Source: Actinomadura opuntiae
GTDB lineage: Bacteria > Actinomycetota > Actinomycetes > Streptosporangiales > Streptosporangiaceae
Length of the DNA stretch: 64,000 nucleotides
Reading direction: 5' to 3'
Assembly (NCBI RefSeq): GCF_030283205.1
Contig: NZ_JASNWF010000001.1
Location: 62,001-126,000, forward strand
Each line of letters begins with the position of its first letter. Positions within the stretch are counted from its first letter, which is position 1. The position numbers were made by a program, and so were the translations under genes. Under the pieces are notes generated by a model. That model saw only the letters and a program-made list of their open reading frames with translations, was not told where the DNA came from and did not search any database. This document shows, piece after piece, positions 42,725 through 49,913 of this stretch.

Positions 42725-43183
42725 TCAGGCGACTGCGCCACCACCGGTGACGAGGTCGCCCCGGACGCGCGCGATCTTCGACATCGCGGCCACCGCCCGC
42801 TCCCCCGGCGCCGCGATCTCCGCGACCCCGTGCGCGGCGGCCTCGGCACCGGACGCGAACAGCGGCACCGGGGACTCGTAGCCGACGACGGCGTCCCGCT
42901 CCTCGGGCGAGAGCCGACCGTCCGCCACGGCGATCCGCAGCGCGAGCAGGTTCGCGCCGTCATGCACGCCCGCCCATCCGCCGCACAGCCGCGCGCCGAC
43001 AGCGTCCCGGTTCTGCTGGTGGCACAGGAACACCCCCGGCGGCTGCGCGAACGTCGGCGCGTCGTAGCGGCGTAGCTTGTCGTACTCGCTCGCGGCCCAC
43101 ACCCCGGACGGCACGTCACGCCGGTACGGGCAGGACGCGCACGGCCTGGGCGCCGGTGGCCGGAGCCGGTTGTCGTCGTCCAT
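42725..43183 (-). CDS. DUF6283 family Cys-rich protein
   Basis: 152 aa. PCASCPYRRDVPSGVWAASEYDKLRRYDAPTFAQPPGVFLCHQQ...CGGWAGVHDG is the DUF6283 signature, with four conserved Cys/His likely binding zinc or an Fe-S cluster. Frequent in Streptomyces phages and ICEs. Function unknown. Confidence 0.75.
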   Translation of the reverse strand: MDDDNRLRPPAPRPCASCPYRRDVPSGVWAASEYDKLRRYDAPTFAQPPGVFLCHQQNRDAVGARLCGGWAGVHDGANLLALRIAVADGRLSPEERDAVVGYESPVPLFASGAEAAAHGVAEIAAPGERAVAAMSKIARVRGDLVTGGGAVA

Positions 43184-43201
43184 TGCGTTCTCCTTCCGAG
43201 G

Positions 43202-43232
43202 GGGCGCCCCGCCGCGGGTTGGCGGGGCGCCC
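43202..43232 (-). terminator. Perfect 12-bp hairpin
   Basis: GGGCGCCCCGCC (43202-43213) pairs perfectly with GGCGGGGCGCCC (43221-43232), just downstream of the leftward gene ending at 43244. Confidence 0.75.
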
Positions 43233-43243
43233 GTCGTGCCGTG

Positions 43244-43819
43244 TTAGGCGTTCGTGCCGTCCGCGATCGCGAGCAGCCGGTCCCGGACCGCGTGCGCCGC
43301 GTCCCATCCGAGGGAGTCGCGCAGCTGGTCGTCCAGGTCGTAGGCGGCGCCCCGGATCCGGTTGGCCATCTGGTCCCGCTCGGACCGCAGCCGCTCCTCC
43401 TCCGGCACGGGCGCGTCTTCGCCCTCGTACGCCGCGAGCATCTCAGCCACGCCCGGCTCGACGCGCCCGGCGTTCAGCGCACGCTTCTGCAGGATCGCCG
43501 CGGCCGCCCGCACCAGCACCCCGGGCGCCGGGACCGGACCCAGGAGCAGCGCCGTGTGCAGGTTCCGGCGGTCCGTCTGCGGGTCGTAGCACGCCGCGGT
43601 CCAGCCCGCTGCGCGCGGGCTCATGCCGCCCCCGCTGTACCGCAGGGCGACGCCCGCCCGGCCGTACTCGTCGGTCCACAGGTCCGGAATCAGGATCTCG
43701 CCCCTCAGCTCGTCGGGCCCGCGCGGCGCGGTCACCTCCACCGTGTGCCCGTCCGCGGTCAGCGCCGCGGCGACGGCGGCGACGTAGCCGGCCACCATCT
43801 CGTGCGTGATCTCCGTCAT
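43244..43819 (-). CDS. Hypothetical protein under GGTACC operator control
   Basis: 191 aa. EMVAGYVAAVAAALTADGHTVEVTAPRGPDELRGEILIPDLWTDEYGRAGVALRYSGG forms an alpha/beta start, then GWTAACYDPQTDRRNLHTALLLGPVPAPGVLVRAAAAILQ and a helical C-terminus. No family recognised. Its leader begins with a 15-bp hairpin just after the operator-bearing promoter. Confidence 0.65.
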   Translation of the reverse strand: MTEITHEMVAGYVAAVAAALTADGHTVEVTAPRGPDELRGEILIPDLWTDEYGRAGVALRYSGGGMSPRAAGWTAACYDPQTDRRNLHTALLLGPVPAPGVLVRAAAAILQKRALNAGRVEPGVAEMLAAYEGEDAPVPEEERLRSERDQMANRIRGAAYDLDDQLRDSLGWDAAHAVRDRLLAIADGTNA

Positions 43820-43852
43820 GCGTTCTTCCTTGTCGTCGGTGTGGGGGCGTGG

Positions 43853-43891
43853 CGTTGACCGCCCCGCCACGGGGCCGCGGGGCGGTCAACG
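43853..43891 (-). promoter_or_regulatory. 5' leader hairpin
   Basis: CGTTGACCGCCCCGC (43853-43867) pairs perfectly with 43877-43891 (15 bp, loop 9). It lies between the promoter at 43.90 kb and the start at 43819, at the very 5' end of the expected mRNA. Could protect the transcript or attenuate it. Confidence 0.6.
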
Positions 43892-43901
43892 TCACGTGAC
43901 T

Positions 43902-43923
43902 ACTGTATTGGGTACCCGATACA
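43902..43923 (-). promoter_or_regulatory. GGTACC-operator promoter (single)
   Basis: TGTATTGGGTACCCGATACA (43904-43923), one mismatch from the perfect palindrome, with -10 TACAGT and -35 TTGCTT at 17-base spacing on the minus strand. Confidence 0.8.
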
Positions 43924-43947
43924 TAAGCAAGCGCGCACCCGAGAGAG

Positions 43948-43994
43948 ACGCGTCCCGTCCCGGGCCGCTGCGGGAACGGCCCGGGACGGGGCGT
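43948..43994 (-). terminator. Intergenic hairpin next to a stop codon
   Basis: GACGCGTCCCGTCCCGGGCCG pairs with CGGCCCGGGACGGGGCGTC (one bulge). The stem ends at the stop codon of the gene at 43994. Confidence 0.7.
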
Positions 43995-44386
43995 CAGGCA
44001 CCGTCCCGGAAGTAGCGGATGGCCTGCCCCGGCTCGGCGGCCCGGCGCCGCAGGGTGGCGAGCGCGGGCTCGACCGCGTGCGGCGCGGCGCGGACGAGCG
44101 CGCCGAGCAGGAAGTGAAATCCCTCCGCCGTCAGGCCGGCCTCGCCCACCGCCTGGAGCGCGGCGGCACGGGGCACCTCGGCCTCCTCGGCGGCGCGCCG
44201 GGCGGCGATCTCCCGGCGCCGGAGCTGCTCGAGGCAGTGGGCGCAGGTGACCGCGGCGTCGGTCGGCCGGAACCGCGTCTGGACGCGGTTGGAGCCGTAG
44301 GTGCGGCACAGTGGCCAGTTCTCGAACGCCGGGTGCGGGAGGTGGACCTCGCCGCCACCGACGGGCGTGACGTTCTGCTCGGTCAT
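43994..44386 (-). CDS. Hypothetical protein with Cys/His site
   Basis: 130 aa. VHLPHPAFENWPLCRTYGSNRVQTRFRPTDAAVTCAHCLEQLRRREIAARR has a His/Cys...CxxC zinc-type arrangement often seen in actinophage proteins; the second half is helical. Probably cotranscribed with the gene at 44485. Confidence 0.64.
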   Translation of the reverse strand: MTEQNVTPVGGGEVHLPHPAFENWPLCRTYGSNRVQTRFRPTDAAVTCAHCLEQLRRREIAARRAAEEAEVPRAAALQAVGEAGLTAEGFHFLLGALVRAAPHAVEPALATLRRRAAEPGQAIRYFRDGA

Positions 44387-44444
44387 CTGTCGTTCCTTTC
44401 TCGCGGGAGGCGGGGGGCGGGCGCTGCGGTGGGCGGCCCGGCGC

Positions 44445-44481
44445 CCTGCTCCGGGCCCGTGCGAGACGGGCCCGGAGCAGG
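44445..44481 (-). terminator. Perfect 16-bp intergenic hairpin
   Basis: CCTGCTCCGGGCCCGT (44445-44460) pairs perfectly with ACGGGCCCGGAGCAGG (44466-44481), loop GCGAG. Same family as 41381 and 41758, but with paired substitutions in both arms. Confidence 0.74.
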
Positions 44482-44484
44482 CCG

Positions 44485-44889
44485 TCAGGTCAGGTCGACG
44501 CTGGTGACCCGCGCGACCAGGCGCACGCCGCGCCCGATCTCGGTGATCTCCACCCGTCCGCCGTCGATGGCGGCGACCAGGAACTCCCGGCCCACGTACT
44601 CGCGCAGGCTGCCCCGGTAGATCACGCGGTCGCCGACCTCCGGCCGCTCCTCCTGGGCGCGCCAGGCCGGGTGACCGTAGGCGAGCACGTCCCCCGGCCA
44701 GAGCGGGCCGAACAGGCGGCGCGCGGCGAGGGTGACCTGCGCGCGGTTGCAGCAGAACTCGGAGATGCGGGCGCCGTGGGTGTCGACCAGCCAGTAGGCG
44801 TCACCGTCGGTCATCCCCTCGCCGACGAACCGGCCGTCGGTGCGGGTGACGTAGACGCGGAAGCGCTTGGCGGTGGCGGTGGCGATCAT
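44485..44889 (-). CDS. Hypothetical protein under GGTACC operator control
   Basis: 134 aa. KRFRVYVTRTDGRFVGEGMTDGDAYWLVDTHGARISEFCCNRAQVTLAARRLFGPLWPGD then VGDRVIYRGSLREYVGREFLVAAIDGGRVEITEIGRG, a small beta-barrel-like second half. Unrecognised. Confidence 0.64.
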   Translation of the reverse strand: MIATATAKRFRVYVTRTDGRFVGEGMTDGDAYWLVDTHGARISEFCCNRAQVTLAARRLFGPLWPGDVLAYGHPAWRAQEERPEVGDRVIYRGSLREYVGREFLVAAIDGGRVEITEIGRGVRLVARVTSVDLT

Positions 44890-44924
44890 CGGATCCTCCT
44901 CGGCGCGGTGCTCGGTACGCCATC

Positions 44925-44946
44925 ACTGTATCGGGTACCCGATACA
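44925..44946 (-). promoter_or_regulatory. GGTACC-operator promoter (single)
   Basis: A perfect TGTATCGGGTACCCGATACA at 44927-44946 sits between -35 TTGCTT and -10 TACAGT (17-base spacer, minus strand), ~36 bases from the start at 44889. Confidence 0.84.
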
Positions 44947-45089
44947 CAAGCAAGCGACGGCCCCGGAACAGCCCACCACGGCGGCCGCTCGAGCAGCCGC
45001 CGGCAGCCAGGCGCGACCGCCCGCCTCGAGCCGGAGAAGGACCGGACCGAGGCGGGCCGCGCGACACCTGACGGCGCGCACCTGCAGGA

Positions 45090-45431
45090 CTAGCCGAGCC
45101 GGAAGCGACGGCGCGCAGCGGCAAGGGCCTCGTCGGAAACGTCCCCGTCGCGGATCACCTCGTGGTCCCCCGGGCTCACCAGGCGCTCGGCGAGGTCGCC
45201 GCGGAACATCGCGCCGACCATCGCCCACTCGCTGGGGTCGTCGGAGACCTCACGGAAAGCCGGGTCGTAGCCGTACGACGCGCCCAGGACGGCGAGGATC
45301 CGGTTGCGGGCGTCGACGTCGTCACGGGCGCGCACGACCACGACGAGGGTGCCGATGTCGGCCAGCGCGGGGCACCATTCCATGACCGCGGTGAAGGTGT
45401 TCAGCGGCGCAGGCCGGGGCGTCGTGGGCAT
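45090..45431 (-). CDS. Hypothetical protein
   Basis: 113 aa. FTAVMEWCPALADIGTLVVVVRARDDVDARNRILAVLGASYGYDPAFREVSDDPSEWAMVGAMFRGDLAERLVSP looks like a small alpha/beta fold. No operator of the GGTACC type is seen directly upstream, so it is probably read with the gene at 45477. Confidence 0.62.
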   Translation of the reverse strand: MPTTPRPAPLNTFTAVMEWCPALADIGTLVVVVRARDDVDARNRILAVLGASYGYDPAFREVSDDPSEWAMVGAMFRGDLAERLVSPGDHEVIRDGDVSDEALAAARRRFRLG

Positions 45432-45476
45432 AGGTCGTCCTTTCGGTTCTTCGGGAGGGAGGGGCGTCGCGCGCGT

Positions 45477-45962
45477 TCACCAGCGCGCGCGGCGGCGGGC
45501 GGTGCCGGTGCTCAGCTCGGATAGCTCGCCGGGCTGGAACTCCCGGCGGTATGGCTCCAGGAGGGTGACCCGGGCGCCGGTCTCGGTGATCGTCCACAGC
45601 GTGCCCAGCTCGGCGGTGAGGTGAAGGACCATGTCGTCGTACGCGCGCCGTTGGCGGGGCGTGTCCAGCGCAGCGGGGCCGATCCCCTCGGCGCGCGCGG
45701 CCCACCACCGCTCGGCGTCGTAGTCGATCAGGTACCCGACCGTCACCTGAACCGTGCCGTCCAGCGCGGGCCCCTGCGGGTCGGGCGGGACAGTGCGGCC
45801 GCGCACGCGGATGTCCCAGTTGTCCTCCATGATCGGCAGCGAGTCGATCGCGTCCGAGAGCTGACAGCCGAGCTCGTACTGGCACCGCGCCGGGTCGCAG
45901 CCGGTTCGGTCGGCCCACCGCTCGGGGTCGATGTGGATACGCATGGTCAACGCGATTCGCAC
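45477..45962 (-). CDS. Hypothetical protein
   Basis: 161 aa from GTG 45962 (GGAAAGG upstream). MRIHIDPERWADRTGCDPARCQYELGCQLSDAIDSLPIMEDNWDIRVRGRTVPPDPQGP then VTVGYLIDYDAERWWAARAEGIGPAALDTPRQRRAYDDMVLHLTAELGTLWTI. Mixed alpha/beta; no family recognised. The ~295 bases upstream hold only a hairpin and no convincing gene. Confidence 0.6.
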   Translation of the reverse strand: MRIALTMRIHIDPERWADRTGCDPARCQYELGCQLSDAIDSLPIMEDNWDIRVRGRTVPPDPQGPALDGTVQVTVGYLIDYDAERWWAARAEGIGPAALDTPRQRRAYDDMVLHLTAELGTLWTITETGARVTLLEPYRREFQPGELSELSTGTARRRARW

Positions 45963-46197
45963 GGGTGTGGCCTTTCCGCGCGGCAGCCGGGAGGCTGCGC
46001 GGCATCGGCGGTTAGGAGGGGGCCAGCGCCCCCAGGACGGGCAACGCATGGCCGGGCAACGCGAGGCGATCAGCGGGCGGCAACGGGGCCGCCCCTGCCG
46101 GACGTAGGACAGGGGCCCTCTGCCCGGCCGCGCGACCGTCAGCGACCCTTACAGCGGCTGCGGGGTGCGGCACGTGTTGACCGCCGGTCCCCGTTCC

Positions 46198-46258
46198 CTG
46201 GCGTCCTGCCCCGGGCCCGTCCGTGACGACGAGGACGGACGGGCCCGAGGCGGGGCGT
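46198..46258 (-). terminator. Long intergenic hairpin
   Basis: The arms around GGGCCCGTCCGT and ACGGACGGGCCC extend through GGCGTCCTGCCCC/CGGGGCGTC, with a loop of about ten bases. Ends at the stop of the gene at 46258. Shares the GGGCCCGT core with the other hairpins of this block. Confidence 0.7.
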
Positions 46259-46542
46259 CAGGCCACCCCTGCTCCCAGCGCCGACGGCCTCGTGACCGCC
46301 AGCTCCGAGGCGTGCGCCAGGGCGTCACGCGCCAGCCCGTCCGCCGTCGGGCGGTCCTCGGCGCGCCCGAGGAGCTTGTGGCCTCGGTACGGCGCGCCCG
46401 ACCGCGACAGCAGGTCGCTGCGGTGCTCCCACCGCACGGTCACCTCGCGGGTGCGGCGGTGCCAGACGACGCGCCGGATCCACCGGTCGTCGTCCGCGCA
46501 CCAGTACTCGGCGGTGTTGTCGCGGATGGTGGTGATCTCCAT
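46258..46542 (-). CDS. Hypothetical protein
   Basis: 94 aa. MEITTIRDNTAEYWCADDDRWIRRVVWHRRTREVTVRWEHRSDLLSRSGAPYRGHKLLGRAEDRPTADGLARDALAHA. Short beta-rich N-terminus and helical end. Unrecognised. Confidence 0.6.
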   Translation of the reverse strand: MEITTIRDNTAEYWCADDDRWIRRVVWHRRTREVTVRWEHRSDLLSRSGAPYRGHKLLGRAEDRPTADGLARDALAHASELAVTRPSALGAGVA

Positions 46543-46558
46543 GGGGTTCCTTCCTGGA

Positions 46559-46578
46559 GGGGGGCCTTGCGGCCCCCC
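46559..46578 (-). terminator. Short GC hairpin
   Basis: GGGGGGCC pairs with GGCCCCCC around a TTGC tetraloop, downstream of the gene ending at 46595. Confidence 0.65.
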
Positions 46579-46594
46579 GGTGGGGTGGTGCTCG

Positions 46595-46948
46595 TCAGGC
46601 GGCGAGCATGTGGGCGGCGGCGCGGTGGTAGCAGGCGTGGCGGGCGCGGAGTCCGGCCGGGCAGTTGCACGCCTCGCGGGCGGTCAGGTAGCGGCCGGTG
46701 CCGTCGGAGGAGACGACCGCGAACACCCTGCGGCCGCGCACCGGGACGATGCCGTGGTCGGCGATCAGCTGGAGCGCCTTGTCGATCGCGGCGTCCTTGA
46801 AACCGGCCTCGCGGGCGGCGGCCTCGCGGCGGTCGAGGCGGGCGCAGTGGGCGCCCTTGCCTCGGGCGATGCTGGCCGCGCTGCGGAGGATGCGGCCGCA
46901 GCGGGCGCACTTGGCGGTGGGGGCGGTGGTGTTCGTGTTCGTCGTCAT
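46595..46948 (-). CDS. DUF6011/SWIM-like zinc protein, probably leaderless
   Basis: 117 aa. CARCGRILRSAASIARGKGAHCA is the DUF6011-type zinc knuckle; CNCPAGLRARHACYHRAA at the C-terminus is a SWIM-like CxC...CxH site. The start codon lies only ~8 bases from the -10 of the operator promoter, so the mRNA should be leaderless. Confidence 0.7.
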   Translation of the reverse strand: MTTNTNTTAPTAKCARCGRILRSAASIARGKGAHCARLDRREAAAREAGFKDAAIDKALQLIADHGIVPVRGRRVFAVVSSDGTGRYLTAREACNCPAGLRARHACYHRAAAHMLAA

Positions 46949-46955
46949 GCCTATG

Positions 46956-47000
46956 ACTGTACTGGGTACCCGATACACATGCCAGCGGGTACCCGGTACA
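46956..47000 (-). promoter_or_regulatory. GGTACC-operator promoter (double)
   Basis: TGTACTGGGTACCCGATACA at 46958-46977 with -10 TACAGT, plus a second copy centred on GGTACC 46988, 23 bases away. Confidence 0.8.
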
Positions 47001-47102
47001 CCTGGGGTGTCGTCCCACACATCGACCGGCCGGCCCCCGATCCGAGCACCGCGACGGCCCCGGACCCAGGGGCCCGGAGCCGTCGTCGTGTCCTGCTCGG
47101 GG

Positions 47103-47495
47103 TTACGCCTCCGCGGTGACGTGTGCCGGTGCAGGCTCGTCCCGGTCCGGGTCCAGCGGCCCCCCGTGGATCAGGTCGGCCATCATCGCCGCGATCAGCT
47201 CCGCGGGGGTCGCGGGGGTGAACGTGGCCTCCCACGCAACGGTGCGCCGGTCGCTGTTGTCGTAGGCGCGGATCACCCACAGCGGGGTCTTGCTGTCCCA
47301 GCCGTTGGCCGTCGGGGCGAAGCTGTCGCCCTCGGGCAGGTACGTGAGGATCACGGTGCCGTCGGGCGCGTAGGCGAACACGTTGCCGGTGGCGGGGTAG
47401 TGCAGTCGCCAGGCCGCGGCGCGGAGCACGTTCAGGACGGCGTCAGGCATCCCCGCTCCGGCCATGTGGCGGGGCATTTCGTTCGTGCCGTTCAT
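47103..47495 (-). CDS. DUF317 domain protein
   Basis: 130 aa from ATG 47495. LHYPATGNVFAYAPDGTVILTYLPEGD...SKTPLWVIRAYDNSDRRTVAWEATFTPATPAELIAAMMADL is the DUF317 pattern (one repeat), a family nearly confined to actinomycetes and often on mobile elements. Role unknown. Own operator promoter at 47.54 kb. Confidence 0.7.
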   Translation of the reverse strand: MNGTNEMPRHMAGAGMPDAVLNVLRAAAWRLHYPATGNVFAYAPDGTVILTYLPEGDSFAPTANGWDSKTPLWVIRAYDNSDRRTVAWEATFTPATPAELIAAMMADLIHGGPLDPDRDEPAPAHVTAEA

Positions 47496-47539
47496 CCTCT
47501 TCATCCTTCTGTCGGGGTTGGCTTCCCTTGCGCTAATCA

Positions 47540-47583
47540 ATGTATCGGGTACCCAATACAAAAGCCAGCGGGTACCCGATACA
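47540..47583 (-). promoter_or_regulatory. GGTACC-operator promoter (double)
   Basis: TGTATCGGGTACCCAATACA at 47541-47560 with -10 TACATT (minus strand) and a second copy centred on GGTACC 47571, 23 bases away. Confidence 0.8.
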
Positions 47584-47672
47584 TCGCCAGTGTGGCTCCA
47601 CACATCCGCCCGCCGGCCTGTCCGCCAAGAGCGCGAAGGCCCCGGGCGCGCGCCCGGGGCCCTGCTCGCCGC

Positions 47673-47999
47673 TCACCAGATCAGCGCGGCGCCCGTCGAC
47701 AGGTCGACAATCCTTGCGTTCGGGCCGAGGTCGAACGAGGCCGACGCGGCGTCGAGGACCTGCGCGGCCATGTACCGGTACCGGTCGCCGATGACGTCGA
47801 CCACGACGGTGCGACCGTCCTTGATCCAGACGGCGAGGGACCGGGTCGCAGCATCCTGGGCGGCGCGGTACTCGGCGAGGCCCTCGCGGTACGGGAGGTC
47901 GGCGATCCGGGCGTCGATGACGCCCTGGACGGCATCCCGTAGGGCGCGAGCGAGGTCGCCGGGGCAGGCGGTGGAGGCGGTGCTGTTCTGCGTCGTCAT
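47673..47999 (-). CDS. Hypothetical protein, probably leaderless
   Basis: 108 aa. ALRDAVQGVIDARIADLPYREGLAEYRAAQDAATRSLAVWIKDGRTVVVDVIGDRYRYMAAQVLDAAS. Helical first half, short beta hairpin, helix. Start is ~7 bases from the -10 of its promoter, hence leaderless. Confidence 0.62.
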   Translation of the reverse strand: MTTQNSTASTACPGDLARALRDAVQGVIDARIADLPYREGLAEYRAAQDAATRSLAVWIKDGRTVVVDVIGDRYRYMAAQVLDAASASFDLGPNARIVDLSTGAALIW

Positions 48000-48005
48000 G
48001 CCTCG

Positions 48006-48053
48006 ACTGTATTGGGTACCCGATACACATACAAGGCGGGTACCCGGTACACC
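48006..48053 (-). promoter_or_regulatory. GGTACC-operator promoter (double)
   Basis: TGTATTGGGTACCCGATACA at 48008-48027, -10 TACAGT (48006-48011 complement), second copy centred on GGTACC 48039, 24 bases away. Marks the upstream boundary of the regulon block next to the RiPP-like cargo. Confidence 0.8.
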
Positions 48054-48078
48054 CGAGTGTGGGTCCACACAAGTGAGG

Positions 48079-49437
48079 CTAGGCGGCGACGTATTCCAGG
48101 AAGCTGCGTACGGCCGGGACATGCTTGTGCCCGCTCAGCCCATCGCGCAGGTCCGCGAGGGTGCTCGTCGCCCGCGCGGAGTCCACCCCGCCCATCAGCA
48201 TGACGACCTTGTGCCCGACCTCCACAGCGGCGTCTACGTCGTCGAGCAACAGGTGCGCCTCGGCCTGCCGTGCGAGGTAGATCGCGGTGCCGCGCGTCTC
48301 CCGGCTCGTGTCGTACTGGTCGGTGTGGGTGACCGCCGCGGCGAAGTGCTCGAGCGCCCGGCTCGGCTCGTTCAGGCTGAGCGCGGAGCTGGCGGCGACC
48401 TGGTGGAGCTCGCCGTGGGTGATCCACGTCATCGACGGCAGGTCCTCCGACGACGGCGGCGCGGAGGCGTAGGCGGCGAACGCGGCGTCGACCCGCCGCC
48501 ATGCGCTGGTCGGCTCCTCCGCCTTGGAATGCGCGCGGGCCGCGCGGGCGTGCAGCATCGCCATCACGCGCGGCGAGGTGATCTTCCGATGGTCGTTCAG
48601 CGCGCCGTCGACCAGGTGGAGGGCGCCCCGCGCGTCGCCGTTGGCGTAGCGCAGGTTCGCCCAGAACGCGAGGATGACGGCGCCGGCGGTGGGGTCCGCT
48701 GCCGACCCGGACGCGCGCAGGCCGGTCACGAAGTGCTGCTCCGCCGCGGCGATGCGGCCCGCGTCGTAGGCGCACCACCCGGCCAGGCGGGCGGCCTCCG
48801 CGGCGCAGCCGAACAGCCGCCGGCCGACCTCCCCGGAGTAGGACGCGTTCCGCAGCAGGTCGGTGATCAGACGCAGCTCGAGCAGCGCCGCGCTGTAGAC
48901 CTGCCCGGCGCCCACGATGTCGTCTAGGTGCCGTAGCGCGTGCAGTCGGGCGTCGAACAGCTCCGGAGCCTCAAGGCCGACGCGCCGGCCCCGATCGCCG
49001 ATCGCGACCGCTGGCGCGGCGGTGACCCACTGCGCGACGGAGGCGGCCAGGGCGCTGGCGGTGACGACGAGGAACCCTCGGCGGTCCAGGTCCACAGACC
49101 CTCCCATATCGGTCAGCAGATGCAACGTACCCGCCGGGGTCCACGCCGACTCCAGCACGGCCCGGTCACTGGGGAATGCGAGTATGAGGAAACCGGGCCA
49201 GCCGAGCCGGTCGACCTCGCTCGGCGGGATGCCGTGCAGGCGCGCGATGGCGAGCTGCGCGGGACGTCCGGGCGGGTGCCGTTTCCACCTCGTCAGCTTC
49301 TCCTTCCGGACGGCCATCCCGCCGTAGCCAAGCGCGCGGTGCTGGTCCGCGACCCGCCGCAGGTACGCCGCGGCGGTCAGGTTGTTCTGCGCCAGCAGCG
49401 CCGACAGCGGGTGATCCCAGAGTGCCGCGGCCGTCAT
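48079..49437 (-). CDS. XRE-type regulator with TPR-like repeats
   Basis: 452 aa from ATG 49437. N-terminal HTH-like region (SALLAQNNLTAAAYLRRVADQHRALG...KEKLTRWKRHPPGRPAQLAIARLHGIPPSEVDRLGWPGFL) and a long helical TPR-like array (AAEQHFVTGLRASGSAADPTAGAVILAFWANLRYANGDARGALHLVDGALNDHRK). Matches Streptomyces regulators that control specialised metabolism. Divergent from the precursor peptide gene, so likely its cluster-specific regulator. Confidence 0.77.
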   Translation of the reverse strand: MTAAALWDHPLSALLAQNNLTAAAYLRRVADQHRALGYGGMAVRKEKLTRWKRHPPGRPAQLAIARLHGIPPSEVDRLGWPGFLILAFPSDRAVLESAWTPAGTLHLLTDMGGSVDLDRRGFLVVTASALAASVAQWVTAAPAVAIGDRGRRVGLEAPELFDARLHALRHLDDIVGAGQVYSAALLELRLITDLLRNASYSGEVGRRLFGCAAEAARLAGWCAYDAGRIAAAEQHFVTGLRASGSAADPTAGAVILAFWANLRYANGDARGALHLVDGALNDHRKITSPRVMAMLHARAARAHSKAEEPTSAWRRVDAAFAAYASAPPSSEDLPSMTWITHGELHQVAASSALSLNEPSRALEHFAAAVTHTDQYDTSRETRGTAIYLARQAEAHLLLDDVDAAVEVGHKVVMLMGGVDSARATSTLADLRDGLSGHKHVPAVRSFLEYVAA

Positions 49438-49521
49438 TGGACGCCTCCCGGAGACCGGATGCCCGGACACCCCCGAGTGTCCGCCCGCTACGTGCCGCCG
49501 CCAAGCCTGTCCTGCGAAGAG

Positions 49522-49557
49522 GCAACCCGAAGCAACCCAAAAGCAACTCGGAGCAAC
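49522..49557 (+). promoter_or_regulatory. Helically phased GCAAC repeats
   Basis: GCAAC occurs at 49522, 49532, 49543 and 49553: spacings 10, 11 and 10, all on one face of the helix. Lies between the XRE/TPR regulator and the precursor peptide gene, so a likely binding array for that regulator. Confidence 0.62.
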
Positions 49558-49633
49558 GCCTCGCCCCTTGGCCAGGCGGCGCGCCGGGATGACGGTGAAG
49601 CCAACCGGTACCCCACCGAGGGAGGAACCCACG

Positions 49634-49828
49634 ATGACCGTCACCACGGCCGAACGCCCGTCCCTGCTGGAGGCGTTCCAGCCGCCGGCCGAGCAGCTGC
49701 CCGACACCTCCGGGCTGTTCGACGGCGACGCCCGCCTCATCGTCCAGACGCCGCCGGCCCGCAACGACTACAAGAAGGCGTCCGGGTCCAGCGACGGTGC
49801 CAAGACCTACGACACCACCGCCACCTGA
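49634..49828 (+). CDS. Putative RiPP precursor peptide (64 aa)
   Basis: ATG 49634 with GGAGGA seven bases upstream. The peptide is acidic at the N-terminus (ERPSLLEAFQPPAEQLPDTSGLFDGDARLIV), then ARNDYKKASGSSDGAKTYDTTAT. The C-terminal ~20 residues rich in Lys, Ser, Gly, Asp and Thr look like a core; Asp54 and Asp60 could be macrolactam acceptors. The call rests on size and place before a cyclase-like gene with an attenuating hairpin between. Lasso type is possible, not shown. Confidence 0.62.
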   Translation: MTVTTAERPSLLEAFQPPAEQLPDTSGLFDGDARLIVQTPPARNDYKKASGSSDGAKTYDTTAT

Positions 49829-49851
49829 CCCACCCAACCCGCACTGCCGAA

Positions 49852-49879
49852 GGGGCCCGGCCGCCGAAGGCCGGGCCCC
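49852..49879 (+). terminator. Attenuator hairpin between precursor and enzyme genes
   Basis: GGGGCCCGGCC (49852-49862) pairs perfectly with GGCCGGGCCCC (49869-49879). This arrangement is common in RiPP operons to raise precursor over enzyme levels. Confidence 0.72.
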
Positions 49880-49913
49880 GTCCCGAGCCCCATTGCGGGG
49901 AGAGGAGTCTGCT

